Below, in pieces: positions 25,902 through 33,879 of a stretch of 64,000 bases of DNA (its first letter is position 1; each line of letters starts with the position of its first letter). Where the stretch lies: positions 62,001 to 126,000 of the forward strand of contig CAVUKI010000002.1 in the NCBI GenBank assembly GCA_963741995.1, given 5' to 3'. The position numbers were made by a program, and so were the translations under genes. The notes below the pieces were generated by a model. It did not search any database. It was not told the origin of the DNA and saw only the letters and a program-made list of their open reading frames with translations. The stretch comes from Bog-473 sp963741995 (GTDB lineage Bacteria; Actinomycetota; Acidimicrobiia; Acidimicrobiales; RAAP-2).

Positions 25902-26982
25902 TCAGCTAGTCGCAAATACGCATCTACACGAGCCGGATCTCCGGGAGCTGGCGTCGGGAGTCGACGCCCTCTACCTCTCCGGCCGAGCCGAGCTCCCGAA
26001 GCGTTTCCTGGCTCGTCTCGAGGATTGCCGGGCCTGGGCCGCCGAGGCCAAGCGAGCGGCACCGTGCGAGATCGGCGACCACACGTTCGGCATCGCTCCC
26101 CACGGGTGGGGCAAGTACCGCTTCTGTCTTGACCACCACATGGCGCGCATCGGCTTCTCGACCAGCCGCCACCTCCCCACCGTGCGCATCCAGCCTCGAT
26201 CCGAGTTCCTCCATGCGGTTGGGCCCGGGGCGGCCGTGGCGACACTGCGGGAAATGCTCGAACCCGAACTGGGGCAGCTGCGCCTCTGGGTCAACCGGGT
26301 CGACCTCTTCGCCGACTGGCAGGGCTGGACGCTGAGCCTCGACGACGCCCACCGCTTCGTTAGCAGGGCCGAGGCCCTTCGCACCTACGAGGTCGGCGGC
26401 AAACTGACTGGGCTCGAGTTCGGGTCCCGCAAGACCAAGACCCTGCTGGCTCGTCTCTACGACAAGACGGCCGAGACGGCGGCCAAGGACACCGGCTGGT
26501 GGCACGAGGTCTGGGGCGAGCGCTACGTGCACGGCCTGCCGGTGCACCGACTCGAATTCGAGTTCAGTCGCCAGGGCCTGGTCGAGTTCGACCTCAACAC
26601 ACCGGACCAGGTCCTCGGCGCCGTCGGTGACCTGTGGGCCTACGCCACCGGGGAATGGCTGACCTACCGCTCCCCCTCCAACGACCAGACCCGATCCCGC
26701 TGGCCCTTGGCTCCCGAGTGGACGCAGGTGCAGAGGGCCACCCTCGGGCACCGGGCCGTCGGCGTGGAACGCCTGCGTCTGGCCCGGCGGTCGGCTTCCA
26801 TTGAGAAGCTGCTCCCGGGCCTGACTGGTTACCTGGCGTCGTTGGGCGCCCTGATTGGCACCGAGGGCATCGACGAAACGTTGGGAGCCATCGGGCATCA
26901 TCTGCACACCTACGAGATCGTCAGTCACACGCAGTTTGCCGACCGGGTGGCCCGCCGGCGCAGCGAGCAGGAGCTGCGGTGA
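25888..26982 (+). CDS. replication-initiator-like protein (Rep_trans / rolling-circle type)
   Basis: 364 residues. The order of motifs resembles replication initiation factors of rolling-circle plasmids and ICEs: LWVNRVDLFADWQGW, GLEFGSRKTKTLLARLYDKT with a candidate catalytic Tyr, and VHRLEFEFSRQGLVEFDL, then a Trp/Arg-rich block (WLTYRSPSNDQTRSRWP). The family nicks an origin through a Tyr-DNA link; nicking by this protein is inference. GTG 25888 lies inside the end of the HTH gene, and its TGA overlaps the next GTG, so the module is translationally coupled. Confidence 0.6.
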   Translation: MRTSDQLVANTHLHEPDLRELASGVDALYLSGRAELPKRFLARLEDCRAWAAEAKRAAPCEIGDHTFGIAPHGWGKYRFCLDHHMARIGFSTSRHLPTVRIQPRSEFLHAVGPGAAVATLREMLEPELGQLRLWVNRVDLFADWQGWTLSLDDAHRFVSRAEALRTYEVGGKLTGLEFGSRKTKTLLARLYDKTAETAAKDTGWWHEVWGERYVHGLPVHRLEFEFSRQGLVEFDLNTPDQVLGAVGDLWAYATGEWLTYRSPSNDQTRSRWPLAPEWTQVQRATLGHRAVGVERLRLARRSASIEKLLPGLTGYLASLGALIGTEGIDETLGAIGHHLHTYEIVSHTQFADRVARRRSEQELR

Positions 26983-27200
26983 GTCCGGCCGGTCCCGACT
27001 ACGAGCGGGTGGCGGCAGTCCTCGTCCGGATTGGGCTGCGCATGGTCAGCGAGGGCATGGTTCTCGACGGCATGGTGAACGAAGACACAGTGCACGACGA
27101 CAAGGTGGAACGGGAGGAGAGCGATGTTGACGGTGGCCTACTGCCGGGTGTCGACAGAGGAACAGGCAGCGGAGGGCTTCTCGATCGCCGGGCAAGCTGA
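26979..27200 (+). CDS. short coupled ORF between Rep and recombinase
   Basis: 73 residues from GTG 26979, sharing GTGA with the Rep stop. The first 45 residues (DYERVAAVLVRIGLRMVSEG and an acidic tail) look genuine and helical. The last 25 overlap the recombinase start and look like read-through. No family recognised; could be a small accessory factor or a coupling ORF. Confidence 0.45.
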   Translation: MSPAGPDYERVAAVLVRIGLRMVSEGMVLDGMVNEDTVHDDKVEREESDVDGGLLPGVDRGTGSGGLLDRRAS

Positions 27201-28536
27201 CAGCTGCGCGTCTACGCCGAGCTGCACGACCTCGGTGCGGTGACGGTCATCGCCGACCCGGGACTCTCGGGCAAGAACCTCGAGCGGCCCGGACTGCAGC
27301 AATTGCTGCACATGGTCGACGAGGGTCACGTGGCCAACGTGCTCACCTGGCGGCTCGACCGGCTCTCCCGCAACCTCGGCGATCTCATCATGCTGGCCGA
27401 CCGGTTCGGGCAATCAAACGTCGCCCTGCACTCATTCACCGAGAAGATCGACCTGTCGTCGGCGACGGGCCGGATGTTCTACAACATCCTCGGTTCCTTC
27501 GCGCAGTTCTACCGCGAGCAACTGGCCGAGAACGTGCGCATGGGCATGCAGCAGGCAGTGCGCCAAGGCAAGTGGGTCAACCGCCCCAAGACCGGCTACG
27601 ACCTCGTCGACGGCGAGCTCGTGCCCAACGAGATGGCACCTGTTGTCCGGCGCATCTTCACCATGCGGGGCGAAGGAGCCAGTCAGGGCAAGATCGCCGA
27701 GGCCACGGGTGTCAAGTACTCCACCGTGCTGAGCATTCTCGGGTCTCGCATCTATCTCGGCGAGGTCCAGATGAACGGCGAGTGGTTCCCCGGCCACCAC
27801 GAGGCGCTCATCACGCCGGAGGCCTTCGCTGCTGCCCATCGGGGCCGGGTCAGGGGCCGGGCCCGTGGGACCGACCTCCTGTCGGGCCGGGTCCGATGCG
27901 GGTTGTGCCAGCGGCTCATGGCCCTCGACCAGAACGGCGAGGGTCGCAAGCTCTATTGCTGTCACCACCGGGGCCAGGGTTGCAGGCAACCCCGTCGCAC
28001 GAACATCGGGCTGCACCGGGCCGCCGTGTTAGGGCTCCAGCTCATCGGCGACGACGTCGAACTGCAGGCCGCCATCCGCCGGGAGCTCAAGCTGGCGCCG
28101 AACGCCGGCCCTCAAGGCCGGCGGAGGGCCCCGGACTCGGCGCTCACGTCACGGTGTCGACGACCTGGTGGCTCAACGCCGCAAGCTGCTGCGCCTGTAC
28201 TACGACGACAAGGTCGGAGCCGACCTGTTCGCCGAGGAGGAGGCTCGCCTGTCCGTGGCGATCCGTGAGGCGCAGCGTGAGTCCGAGGATGCCCAGGTCG
28301 AGGTGGCGCGCAATGACGATGTTGCACAGCACTTCGATGAAGTCGCTCAGCTGCTCGCAACTCTCGACGTCGACCAGACATGGAAGGCCGCGACTGAGGT
28401 GGAGCGGCGTGTGTTAATCGATGAGTTCATCGAGGAGATCACCGTGTTACCGGATTACCTCGACGTGAAAGTGCACGGAGCGCCTCCGCTGCACGTCCTC
28501 TACCAGGAGGTTGGACTCAAGGAGTCGGAGTTTTGA
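27124..28536 (+). pseudogene. serine site-specific recombinase, two frameshifts
   Basis: Corrected, this is about 470 residues. ATG 27124 opens the resolvase N-domain (VAYCRVSTEEQAAEGFSIAG) with the nucleophilic Ser in CRVS. One base is missing near 27202, after which LDRLSRNLGDL, the recombinase domain (GYDLVDGELVPNEMAPVVRR) and the zinc ribbon (CGLCQRL ... LYCCHH) follow. An extra base near 28,110-28,140 moves to the coiled-coil C-terminus (RRKLLRLYYDDKVGADLF). It stops 3 nt before the tRNA 3' end, exactly at the right attachment repeat. Both breaks are single bases and could be errors. It may be a second integrase of the island. Confidence 0.78.
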
Positions 28537-28592
28537 TCGTGTCGGAGGGGGGACTTGAACCCCCACGCCCTTGCGGGCACCAGCCCCTCAAG
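28537..28592. repeat. right attachment repeat inside tRNA-Leu
   Basis: 56 nt covering the tRNA from its anticodon loop to 3 nt past its 3' end. The direct match to 7,623-7,677 identifies it as the element-borne copy that restores the tRNA after insertion. Confidence 0.85.
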
Positions 28593-28623
28593 CTGGCGCG
28601 TCTGCCTATTCCGCCACTCCGAC
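28540..28623 (-). tRNA. tRNA-Leu (anticodon GAG)
   Basis: 84 nt. The 7-bp acceptor GTCGGAG/CTCCGAC pairs perfectly, the T arm is GGGGG-TTCAAGT-CCCCC, the long variable arm GCCCGCAAGGGC is typical of leucine tRNAs, and the anticodon stem CCAGC/GCTGG encloses TTGAGGG, giving anticodon GAG. The discriminator is A; CCA is not encoded. It serves as the integration site of the island. Confidence 0.93.
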
Positions 28624-28751
28624 GAGCCTGCAATGGGAAAGCAGCGTCCGGAGATCGTAGCGCGTGGCCATGGGCCCTCTTCCGAGCGCCGGCAGCCCGA
28701 ACCGGGAGCCACGAGGGCCGATAGGGCCCGGCCGAGCTCTCCTCGGCTCCC

Positions 28752-30572
28752 CTACTGCCCCGGCAGCGACGGCGTGGTGTTGCTGGTCGACTCCGGTGCC
28801 CGGACCGCCCATAGCTGTGCGAACCACAGGAGGCTGGTGCTCCGGGGCATGGCGTTGACGCCGCCGATCTTCCGGCTCCAGACCAGCACCGTCGGCTCCG
28901 CGAATAGCGGGAGCGAGACCATGTCGTCCCACAGCTGCGTGTCCGCCTGGGTGTAGAAGCCCATGCCCGTGTTCGGGTTGAGTTGCTGCGAGGCCATCAC
29001 CACCAGCGAGTTGAACTGGCTGCTCGAGAAGTTCGTCCAGTCCTGTGACCCGTTCTTCCCCGGCGGCCCCAGCAGCATCGTGTACCACGCCATGGTCTGG
29101 CTCATGTACGGCGTGAAGGTCACCGGGACCAACGCCAGGTCGGCGAAGCCGCTCGACAGCACCTGGCCCGTCTGGGCCGCACCGGCGACGGGGAGCAGCG
29201 TGGTGTCGAGGCCCGCCGCCTGCAGCTCGGCCCGGATCGTCGGAGCGGCAGCCGTCGCCCAGGGGTCGCTCGAGTCGTACACCATGTGCAGCGCGAAGGG
29301 CTCGCCGAAGGACGAGTGGTAGTAGGGGTCGCCCGGCGTGCGCTCCAGGCCCGTCGCCGTGATGAACGCGGCCGCCTGCGCCGGCACCGGTGTCACCGGG
29401 AAGTTGACGCTGCCACCGGCGCCGACCTTGGTCGTCGACGTCGACGACGACGGTGCCGGGACCGTCGTGGTCGGTGAGCCCGTCAGGGCCGGCTTGTAGT
29501 TCTGCTGACCCTGCACCACGAGATGGCTGTTAGCCGGCATGATCGCCGAGGACGCCCAGCTGACCTGTTGGTTGACCAGGTCCTGGCGATTGATCGTGAG
29601 GGCGATGGCCACCCGGAGGTCGGGCGAGAGGTCCGAGGCGATCGAGCTCGCCATGTCGAGTTGGAGCAGGGTCGCCGAGGCGTCCACCTCGCTCTGCGCC
29701 CCCGGGAGCCCGGTCATCTGGGTCAGGAACGACTCCGTCACCGTGGTGGGCGCCGCCACCTGCACGTAGCCCGAGGCCATCCACTGCGCCAGCTGCGCCG
29801 TCGAGGAGGCGAAGTGCACGGTGATCGACTTGGAGTTGGCCGGGGTGCCCCACCACCTGGGGTTCTGCACCAGGGTGATCGCCTCGGGTGTCACCGTGCC
29901 GAGCATGAACGGGCCGCCGGACAAGTCGATCGCCGGGTCGACGGTGGTGCAGGCCGGGTTCCACCCGACCTTCTCCATCACGTGGGCCGGCACCAGGTTG
30001 GCGAACAGCATCTGCCAGTCGGCGAAGGGGGTCTTGAACTTCACCGTGACCGTGTGCCCGCCGTTCGAACCGGTCACCGAGGCAATGTCGCGGTAGCCGG
30101 CGATCGTGGCCACGTCGGGTGACGAGACGACAGGGTCGCCCTTCTGCTCGTCCCAGGCGTACTTGAAGTCTGCCGCCGTGATCGGCACGCCATCGGACCA
30201 CACCGCCTTGGGGTTGAGGGTGTAGATGATCGTCTCGGGGTCGGTGTTCACCACCTCGGACGAGATGGTCAGATCCGAGTTCTGCTCGGGGCTCCCCGCG
30301 CTATCCACCACGTAGGGGCTGGGCAACACCCCGGCCAGCACGGTCTGCGTGCCAGGCGTGTCCCCGCCCGGCGTGTTGGGGTTGCAGCCCGTCGGGCTCT
30401 GGGTCATGCCGAACGAGATCCTGCCACCGGCCACGCCGACGTACGTGACGGTGGTCCCGCCGCCACCGGCACCACCGGCGCTTCCGCAGGCAGAGGCCAA
30501 CAGGGCCAGCAGCACTGTGCTCGTCCCGACCAGCCACGGCCAGCGCCGGGGGCGTCGGCCCCGGCCCGTCAC
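28752..30572 (-). CDS. family 5 extracellular solute-binding lipoprotein (peptide ABC type)
   Basis: 606 residues. A lipoprotein signal ends in LLASAC, then a Gly-rich spacer and the SBP_bac_5 fold: VWSDGVPITAADFKYAWDEQ is the family's hallmark segment, followed by VQNPRWWG and LRVAIALTINRQDLVNQQ. A Ser/Thr/Pro insert (about 370-395) is not usual. Members bind oligopeptides or other solutes for an ABC importer; no permease or ATPase genes are adjacent. ATG at 30572 overlaps the secG stop by 4 nt (ATGA), an unexpected coupling with the Sec channel gene. Confidence 0.85.
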   Translation of the reverse strand: MTGRGRRPRRWPWLVGTSTVLLALLASACGSAGGAGGGGTTVTYVGVAGGRISFGMTQSPTGCNPNTPGGDTPGTQTVLAGVLPSPYVVDSAGSPEQNSDLTISSEVVNTDPETIIYTLNPKAVWSDGVPITAADFKYAWDEQKGDPVVSSPDVATIAGYRDIASVTGSNGGHTVTVKFKTPFADWQMLFANLVPAHVMEKVGWNPACTTVDPAIDLSGGPFMLGTVTPEAITLVQNPRWWGTPANSKSITVHFASSTAQLAQWMASGYVQVAAPTTVTESFLTQMTGLPGAQSEVDASATLLQLDMASSIASDLSPDLRVAIALTINRQDLVNQQVSWASSAIMPANSHLVVQGQQNYKPALTGSPTTTVPAPSSSTSTTKVGAGGSVNFPVTPVPAQAAAFITATGLERTPGDPYYHSSFGEPFALHMVYDSSDPWATAAAPTIRAELQAAGLDTTLLPVAGAAQTGQVLSSGFADLALVPVTFTPYMSQTMAWYTMLLGPPGKNGSQDWTNFSSSQFNSLVVMASQQLNPNTGMGFYTQADTQLWDDMVSLPLFAEPTVLVWSRKIGGVNAMPRSTSLLWFAQLWAVRAPESTSNTTPSLPGQ

Positions 30573-30817
30573 TGCAGTCGGAGATCCAAGACGACGGTCG
30601 TCAGCGCGAAGACGATGGCCACGGTGACCGTGATGCGGTCCAGGTTCCGCTCCACCACCGTCGAGCCCTGCGCTGCCGCGCCCACGCTGCCCCCGAACAT
30701 GTCGGAGAGGCCGCCGCCCTTCCCGCTGTGCATCAGGATCAGGAAGATCAGTCCGAGCGCGGCCAGCACCTCAATGACGATGTAGATCCAGGTGACAGTG
30801 TCCAATGTCGCCAGCAC
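30569..30817 (-). CDS. secG: protein translocase subunit SecG
   Basis: 82 residues with two membrane helices (WIYIVIEVLAALGLIFLILM and RITVTVAIVFALTTVVLDL) joined by the conserved loop SGKGGGLSDMFGGSVG, the SecG hallmark. It is the small accessory subunit of the SecYEG channel and stimulates preprotein translocation. Position after tpiA matches the usual gap-pgk-tpiA-secG order in actinobacteria. Confidence 0.95.
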   Translation of the reverse strand: MLATLDTVTWIYIVIEVLAALGLIFLILMHSGKGGGLSDMFGGSVGAAAQGSTVVERNLDRITVTVAIVFALTTVVLDLRLQ

Positions 30818-30856
30818 GGCGGAGCCTCCAACTCGCGTCCGAACGGCCCGTTCGGC

Positions 30857-31660
30857 CTAGGAACGGTAGCAGGCGGCGGTGGCCCGAATGATGTCGGTGA
30901 AGGCCGCCGCTTCCAGGCTGGCACCCCCCACCAGCAGGCCGTCCACGTCCGGCTCGGCCATCAGATCGGCCGCATTCTCGGCGTTCACCGAGCCCCCGTA
31001 CTGAATCCGGACGCTGGCCGCCGCCTCGTCCCCGCCCACCTTGGCCACCAGCGAGCGGATGAAGACGCAGGCGTCCTCGGCGTCCATCGCCGTGGCCGCC
31101 TTGCCGGTGCCGATGGCCCAGATGGGCTCGTAGGCCAGCACCACGCCGGCCACGACCTCGGTGGCCAGCCCCGAGAGGGCGGCGAGCACCTGCTCCTCCA
31201 GGACGCTCTCCGTCTGGCTGGCGTCGCGCTGCTCCTCGGACTCCCCGATGCAGAGCACCGGCGTCATGCCATTGCGCAGCACCGCCCGCAGCGTCGCCGC
31301 CACGGTGGCGTCGTCCATGCCGAAGAGCGTGCGCCGCTCGGAGTGCCCGACGATCACGTAGGCCGTCCCGAGGCGGGCCAGGAAGCGCGGGCTGACCTCA
31401 CCCGTGCGCGCGCCGGCGTCCTCGTCCGAGCAGTGCTGCGCGCCGAGCGCCAGCGGAATGTGCTCCTTCTCGACCAGCGTCTGCACCGTGCGCAGGTCGG
31501 TGAAGGGGGGATGGACCGACACGTCCACCCGGGCCACGTCTTCGGGCTTCAGGCGCAGGCCGAGGTCGCGCACGGTGTGCAGCGCCTCAATGTGGTCGTG
31601 GTGCATCTTCCAGTTCCCGCTGACCAGCGGGCGTCGTGCGCTCAATTGGGTGGTGCTCAC
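30857..31660 (-). CDS. tpiA: triosephosphate isomerase
   Basis: 267 residues from GTG 31660, which overlaps the pgk stop by GTGA. Catalytic Lys in SGNWKMH, His in YVIVGHSERR and Glu in VVLAYEPIWAIGTG are all present, as is the phosphate loop YGGSVNAENAADL. It interconverts dihydroxyacetone phosphate and glyceraldehyde 3-phosphate in the cytoplasm. The frame extends upstream, but the overlap start gives the family N-terminus. Confidence 0.96.
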   Translation of the reverse strand: MSTTQLSARRPLVSGNWKMHHDHIEALHTVRDLGLRLKPEDVARVDVSVHPPFTDLRTVQTLVEKEHIPLALGAQHCSDEDAGARTGEVSPRFLARLGTAYVIVGHSERRTLFGMDDATVAATLRAVLRNGMTPVLCIGESEEQRDASQTESVLEEQVLAALSGLATEVVAGVVLAYEPIWAIGTGKAATAMDAEDACVFIRSLVAKVGGDEAAASVRIQYGGSVNAENAADLMAEPDVDGLLVGGASLEAAAFTDIIRATAACYRS

Positions 31661-32832
31661 CCGCGGGGTGCGTTCGGAGCCTGGCGCAGGGCGTCGATGC
31701 CGGGGAGGTGACCCTCCCGCTCGATGAACGACAGCGAGGCGCCACCCCCGGTCGACAGGTAGCCGATCTGCTGGCACAACCCGAGCTCTTCCAGCGCGCT
31801 GGCGCTGTCGCCACCGCCGACGACGGAGAAGCCGGGGCAGTGGGCCACCGCCTCGGCCACGATGCGCGTGCCCTCGGCGAAGCGCGGGTCCTCGAAGGCG
31901 CCGAGCGGCCCGTTCCACAGCACCGTGCCGGCGCCGCCCACGACCTCGGCGAACGCCGCGGCGGAATCGGGGCCGATGTCCAGGCCGGTCCAGCCGTCGG
32001 GCAGGTCGCCCTCGATCACCTTGACGCTCCCCCGCGGCCCGTGGCCCACCGAGGGCGGCCCGAAGGTGCCGCCGGGCTCCAGGGCCCGGGTGTCCATCGG
32101 GAGCAGGATGTCGACGCCGGAATCGAGAAGGGCCCGACAGTCCGCCACGTGCGCCTCGTCGAGCAGCGAGCTGCCCACGTGCTCTCCCTTGGCGGCCAGG
32201 AACGTATAGGCCATGCCGCCGCCGACGACCAGGGTGTCCACCTTGGTGGCCAGGACCTTGAGCACTTCGAGCTTGTCCGCCACCTTGGCCCCGCCGACGA
32301 CGGCCACGAAGGGCCGGGCCGGCTGCTCCAGGATTCCCCCCAGCACCTCGATCTCCTTGGCGAAGCGCAGCCCGGCGGCGCTCGGGAGGAACCGGGGCGG
32401 GCCGACGATGGAGGCGTGGGCCCGGTGGGCCGCTCCGAAGGCCTCGTCCACATAGGCGTCGAAGCCGGCGATGAGCCGCTGCACGAAGGCCGGGTCGTTC
32501 GCCTTCTCGCCCGGGTCGAAGCGCAGGTTCTCCGTCAGCTCCACGCCGGGGCAGAGGGTTTGCAGCCGTTCACGGACCGGGTCCATCTCCCAGCGGGGAT
32601 CCGGCGCGCCACCCGGCCGCCCGAGATGCGAGGCGGCCACCACGTCGGCACCCTCGTCCTGCAGCCAGCGCAGGGTCGGCAGCGCGGCGGCGATGCGGAA
32701 GTCGTCGGCCACCGTGGCCCGGCCGCGTACCCCGATGTGCAGCGGCACGTTGAAGTCCACCCGCACCAGCACGCGCCTGCCCTCGAGCGGGGGAAGGTCC
32801 CCCAGGAGCGGGATGCCGCGGAGGGGGTCCAT
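31657..32832 (-). CDS. pgk: phosphoglycerate kinase
   Basis: 391 residues from ATG 32832. Substrate-binding motifs RVLVRVDFNVPL, SHLGRPGGAPD and LTENLRFDPGE, the hinge region and the nucleotide-binding VVGGGDSASAL are present. It makes ATP from 1,3-bisphosphoglycerate. The gene starts 5 nt after the gap stop and ends overlapping tpiA. Length is normal for the family. Confidence 0.95.
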   Translation of the reverse strand: MDPLRGIPLLGDLPPLEGRRVLVRVDFNVPLHIGVRGRATVADDFRIAAALPTLRWLQDEGADVVAASHLGRPGGAPDPRWEMDPVRERLQTLCPGVELTENLRFDPGEKANDPAFVQRLIAGFDAYVDEAFGAAHRAHASIVGPPRFLPSAAGLRFAKEIEVLGGILEQPARPFVAVVGGAKVADKLEVLKVLATKVDTLVVGGGMAYTFLAAKGEHVGSSLLDEAHVADCRALLDSGVDILLPMDTRALEPGGTFGPPSVGHGPRGSVKVIEGDLPDGWTGLDIGPDSAAAFAEVVGGAGTVLWNGPLGAFEDPRFAEGTRIVAEAVAHCPGFSVVGGGDSASALEELGLCQQIGYLSTGGGASLSFIEREGHLPGIDALRQAPNAPRG

Positions 32833-32837
32833 CAGCG

Positions 32838-33854
32838 TCAGCCGCCTACCAGGACGGTCAGGTCGACCAGCCGGTTGGAGTAGCCCCATTCGTTGTCGTA
32901 CCAGCCGAAGGTCTTGACGAGCGACAGCTCGTCGTTGATCGGCATCACAATGCTGAGCCCGGCGTCGAAGGTGCACGAGGCGGGCGACCCGATGATGTCG
33001 CTCGAGACGATCGGATCCTCGGTGTACTCCAGCACCTTGTCCAGCGGCGGCTTGGCCGCTGCCGTGGCGAAGGCGGCGTTGACGTCGGCCACCGACGGGT
33101 GGCCGTGCACCACTGCGGTGAAGTCGGTGATCGATCCCGCCGGCAGCGGCACCCGCAGGGACACGCCGTCGAGGTGCCCCTTCATCGCCGCCAGCACCAG
33201 GCCGGTGGCCCGGGCCGCGCCGGTCCCCGTCGGCACGATGTTGCTGGCGGCGGCGCGCGCCCGCCGCAGGTCCTTGTGGGGCAGGTCGAGCAGGTTCTGG
33301 TCGTTCGTGTAGGCGTGCACCGTGGTCATGAGCCCGCTCACGATGCTGAACTCGTCGTCGATCACCTTGACCATGGGGACGAAGCAGTTCGTCGTGCACG
33401 AGGCGTTGGAGACGACGACGTCCTTCTCGGGGTCGTACGCGTCGTCGTTGACGCCCATCACGATCGTGGCGTCGGCGTCGGCCGAGGGCGCCGAGATGAT
33501 GACCCGCCGCACCGATCCGCCCAGGTGCGCCGCGGCCTTGGCCCGGCTGGTGAAGATCCCGGTCGACTCGATCACCACGTCGGCTCCGAGCACGTCCCAG
33601 GGGAGCAGCGCTGGGTCCCGCTCGGCCATGACTCGGATGTGGCGCTCCCCCACCAGGAGGTCGTTGCCCTCGACCTGGACCGGCACGGACAGGCGGCCGT
33701 GGGTCGAGTCGTAGCGCAGCAGGTGCGCCAGCGTGTCGGCTGACGTCAGGTCGTTGACTCCCACCACCTCCACATCGGCACCCGTGGCCAGGATGGCGCG
33801 CAGGTAATTCCGCCCAATGCGCCCGAAGCCGTTGATCCCGACCCGCACCGTCAT
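32838..33854 (-). CDS. gap: type I glyceraldehyde-3-phosphate dehydrogenase
   Basis: 338 residues. N-terminal Rossmann motif VGINGFGRIGRN, the catalytic Cys in VSNASCTTNC and the conserved TTVHAYTNDQNLLDLPHKDL are intact, with WYDNEWGYSNR at the C-terminus. It oxidises glyceraldehyde 3-phosphate with NAD. An AGGGAGG-like site precedes ATG 33854. First gene of the gap-pgk-tpiA-secG block; the yvcK gene ends 25 nt upstream. Confidence 0.97.
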   Translation of the reverse strand: MTVRVGINGFGRIGRNYLRAILATGADVEVVGVNDLTSADTLAHLLRYDSTHGRLSVPVQVEGNDLLVGERHIRVMAERDPALLPWDVLGADVVIESTGIFTSRAKAAAHLGGSVRRVIISAPSADADATIVMGVNDDAYDPEKDVVVSNASCTTNCFVPMVKVIDDEFSIVSGLMTTVHAYTNDQNLLDLPHKDLRRARAAASNIVPTGTGAARATGLVLAAMKGHLDGVSLRVPLPAGSITDFTAVVHGHPSVADVNAAFATAAAKPPLDKVLEYTEDPIVSSDIIGSPASCTFDAGLSIVMPINDELSLVKTFGWYDNEWGYSNRLVDLTVLVGG

Positions 33855-33879
33855 CTCGTTCCCTCCTGTTGCCGTTCCG

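Larger units (their letters stand above)
7623..28592. mobile_element. integrated genomic island at tRNA-Leu(GAG), about 21 kb
   Basis: The 3' part of tRNA-Leu, from the anticodon loop to just past the discriminator base, is present twice in direct orientation: 7,623-7,677 and 28,537-28,592. Only the right copy continues into a complete tRNA. This is the expected product of site-specific integration into a tRNA 3' end, where the element restores the tRNA. Between the repeats lie a tyrosine integrase (broken), an AlpA-like HTH, a toxin-antitoxin pair, an IS256 copy, a Rep-like initiator and a serine recombinase. The repeats differ by one base and one 1-nt indel, so insertion is not very recent or the frames contain errors. 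No conjugation genes are seen. Confidence 0.85.
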
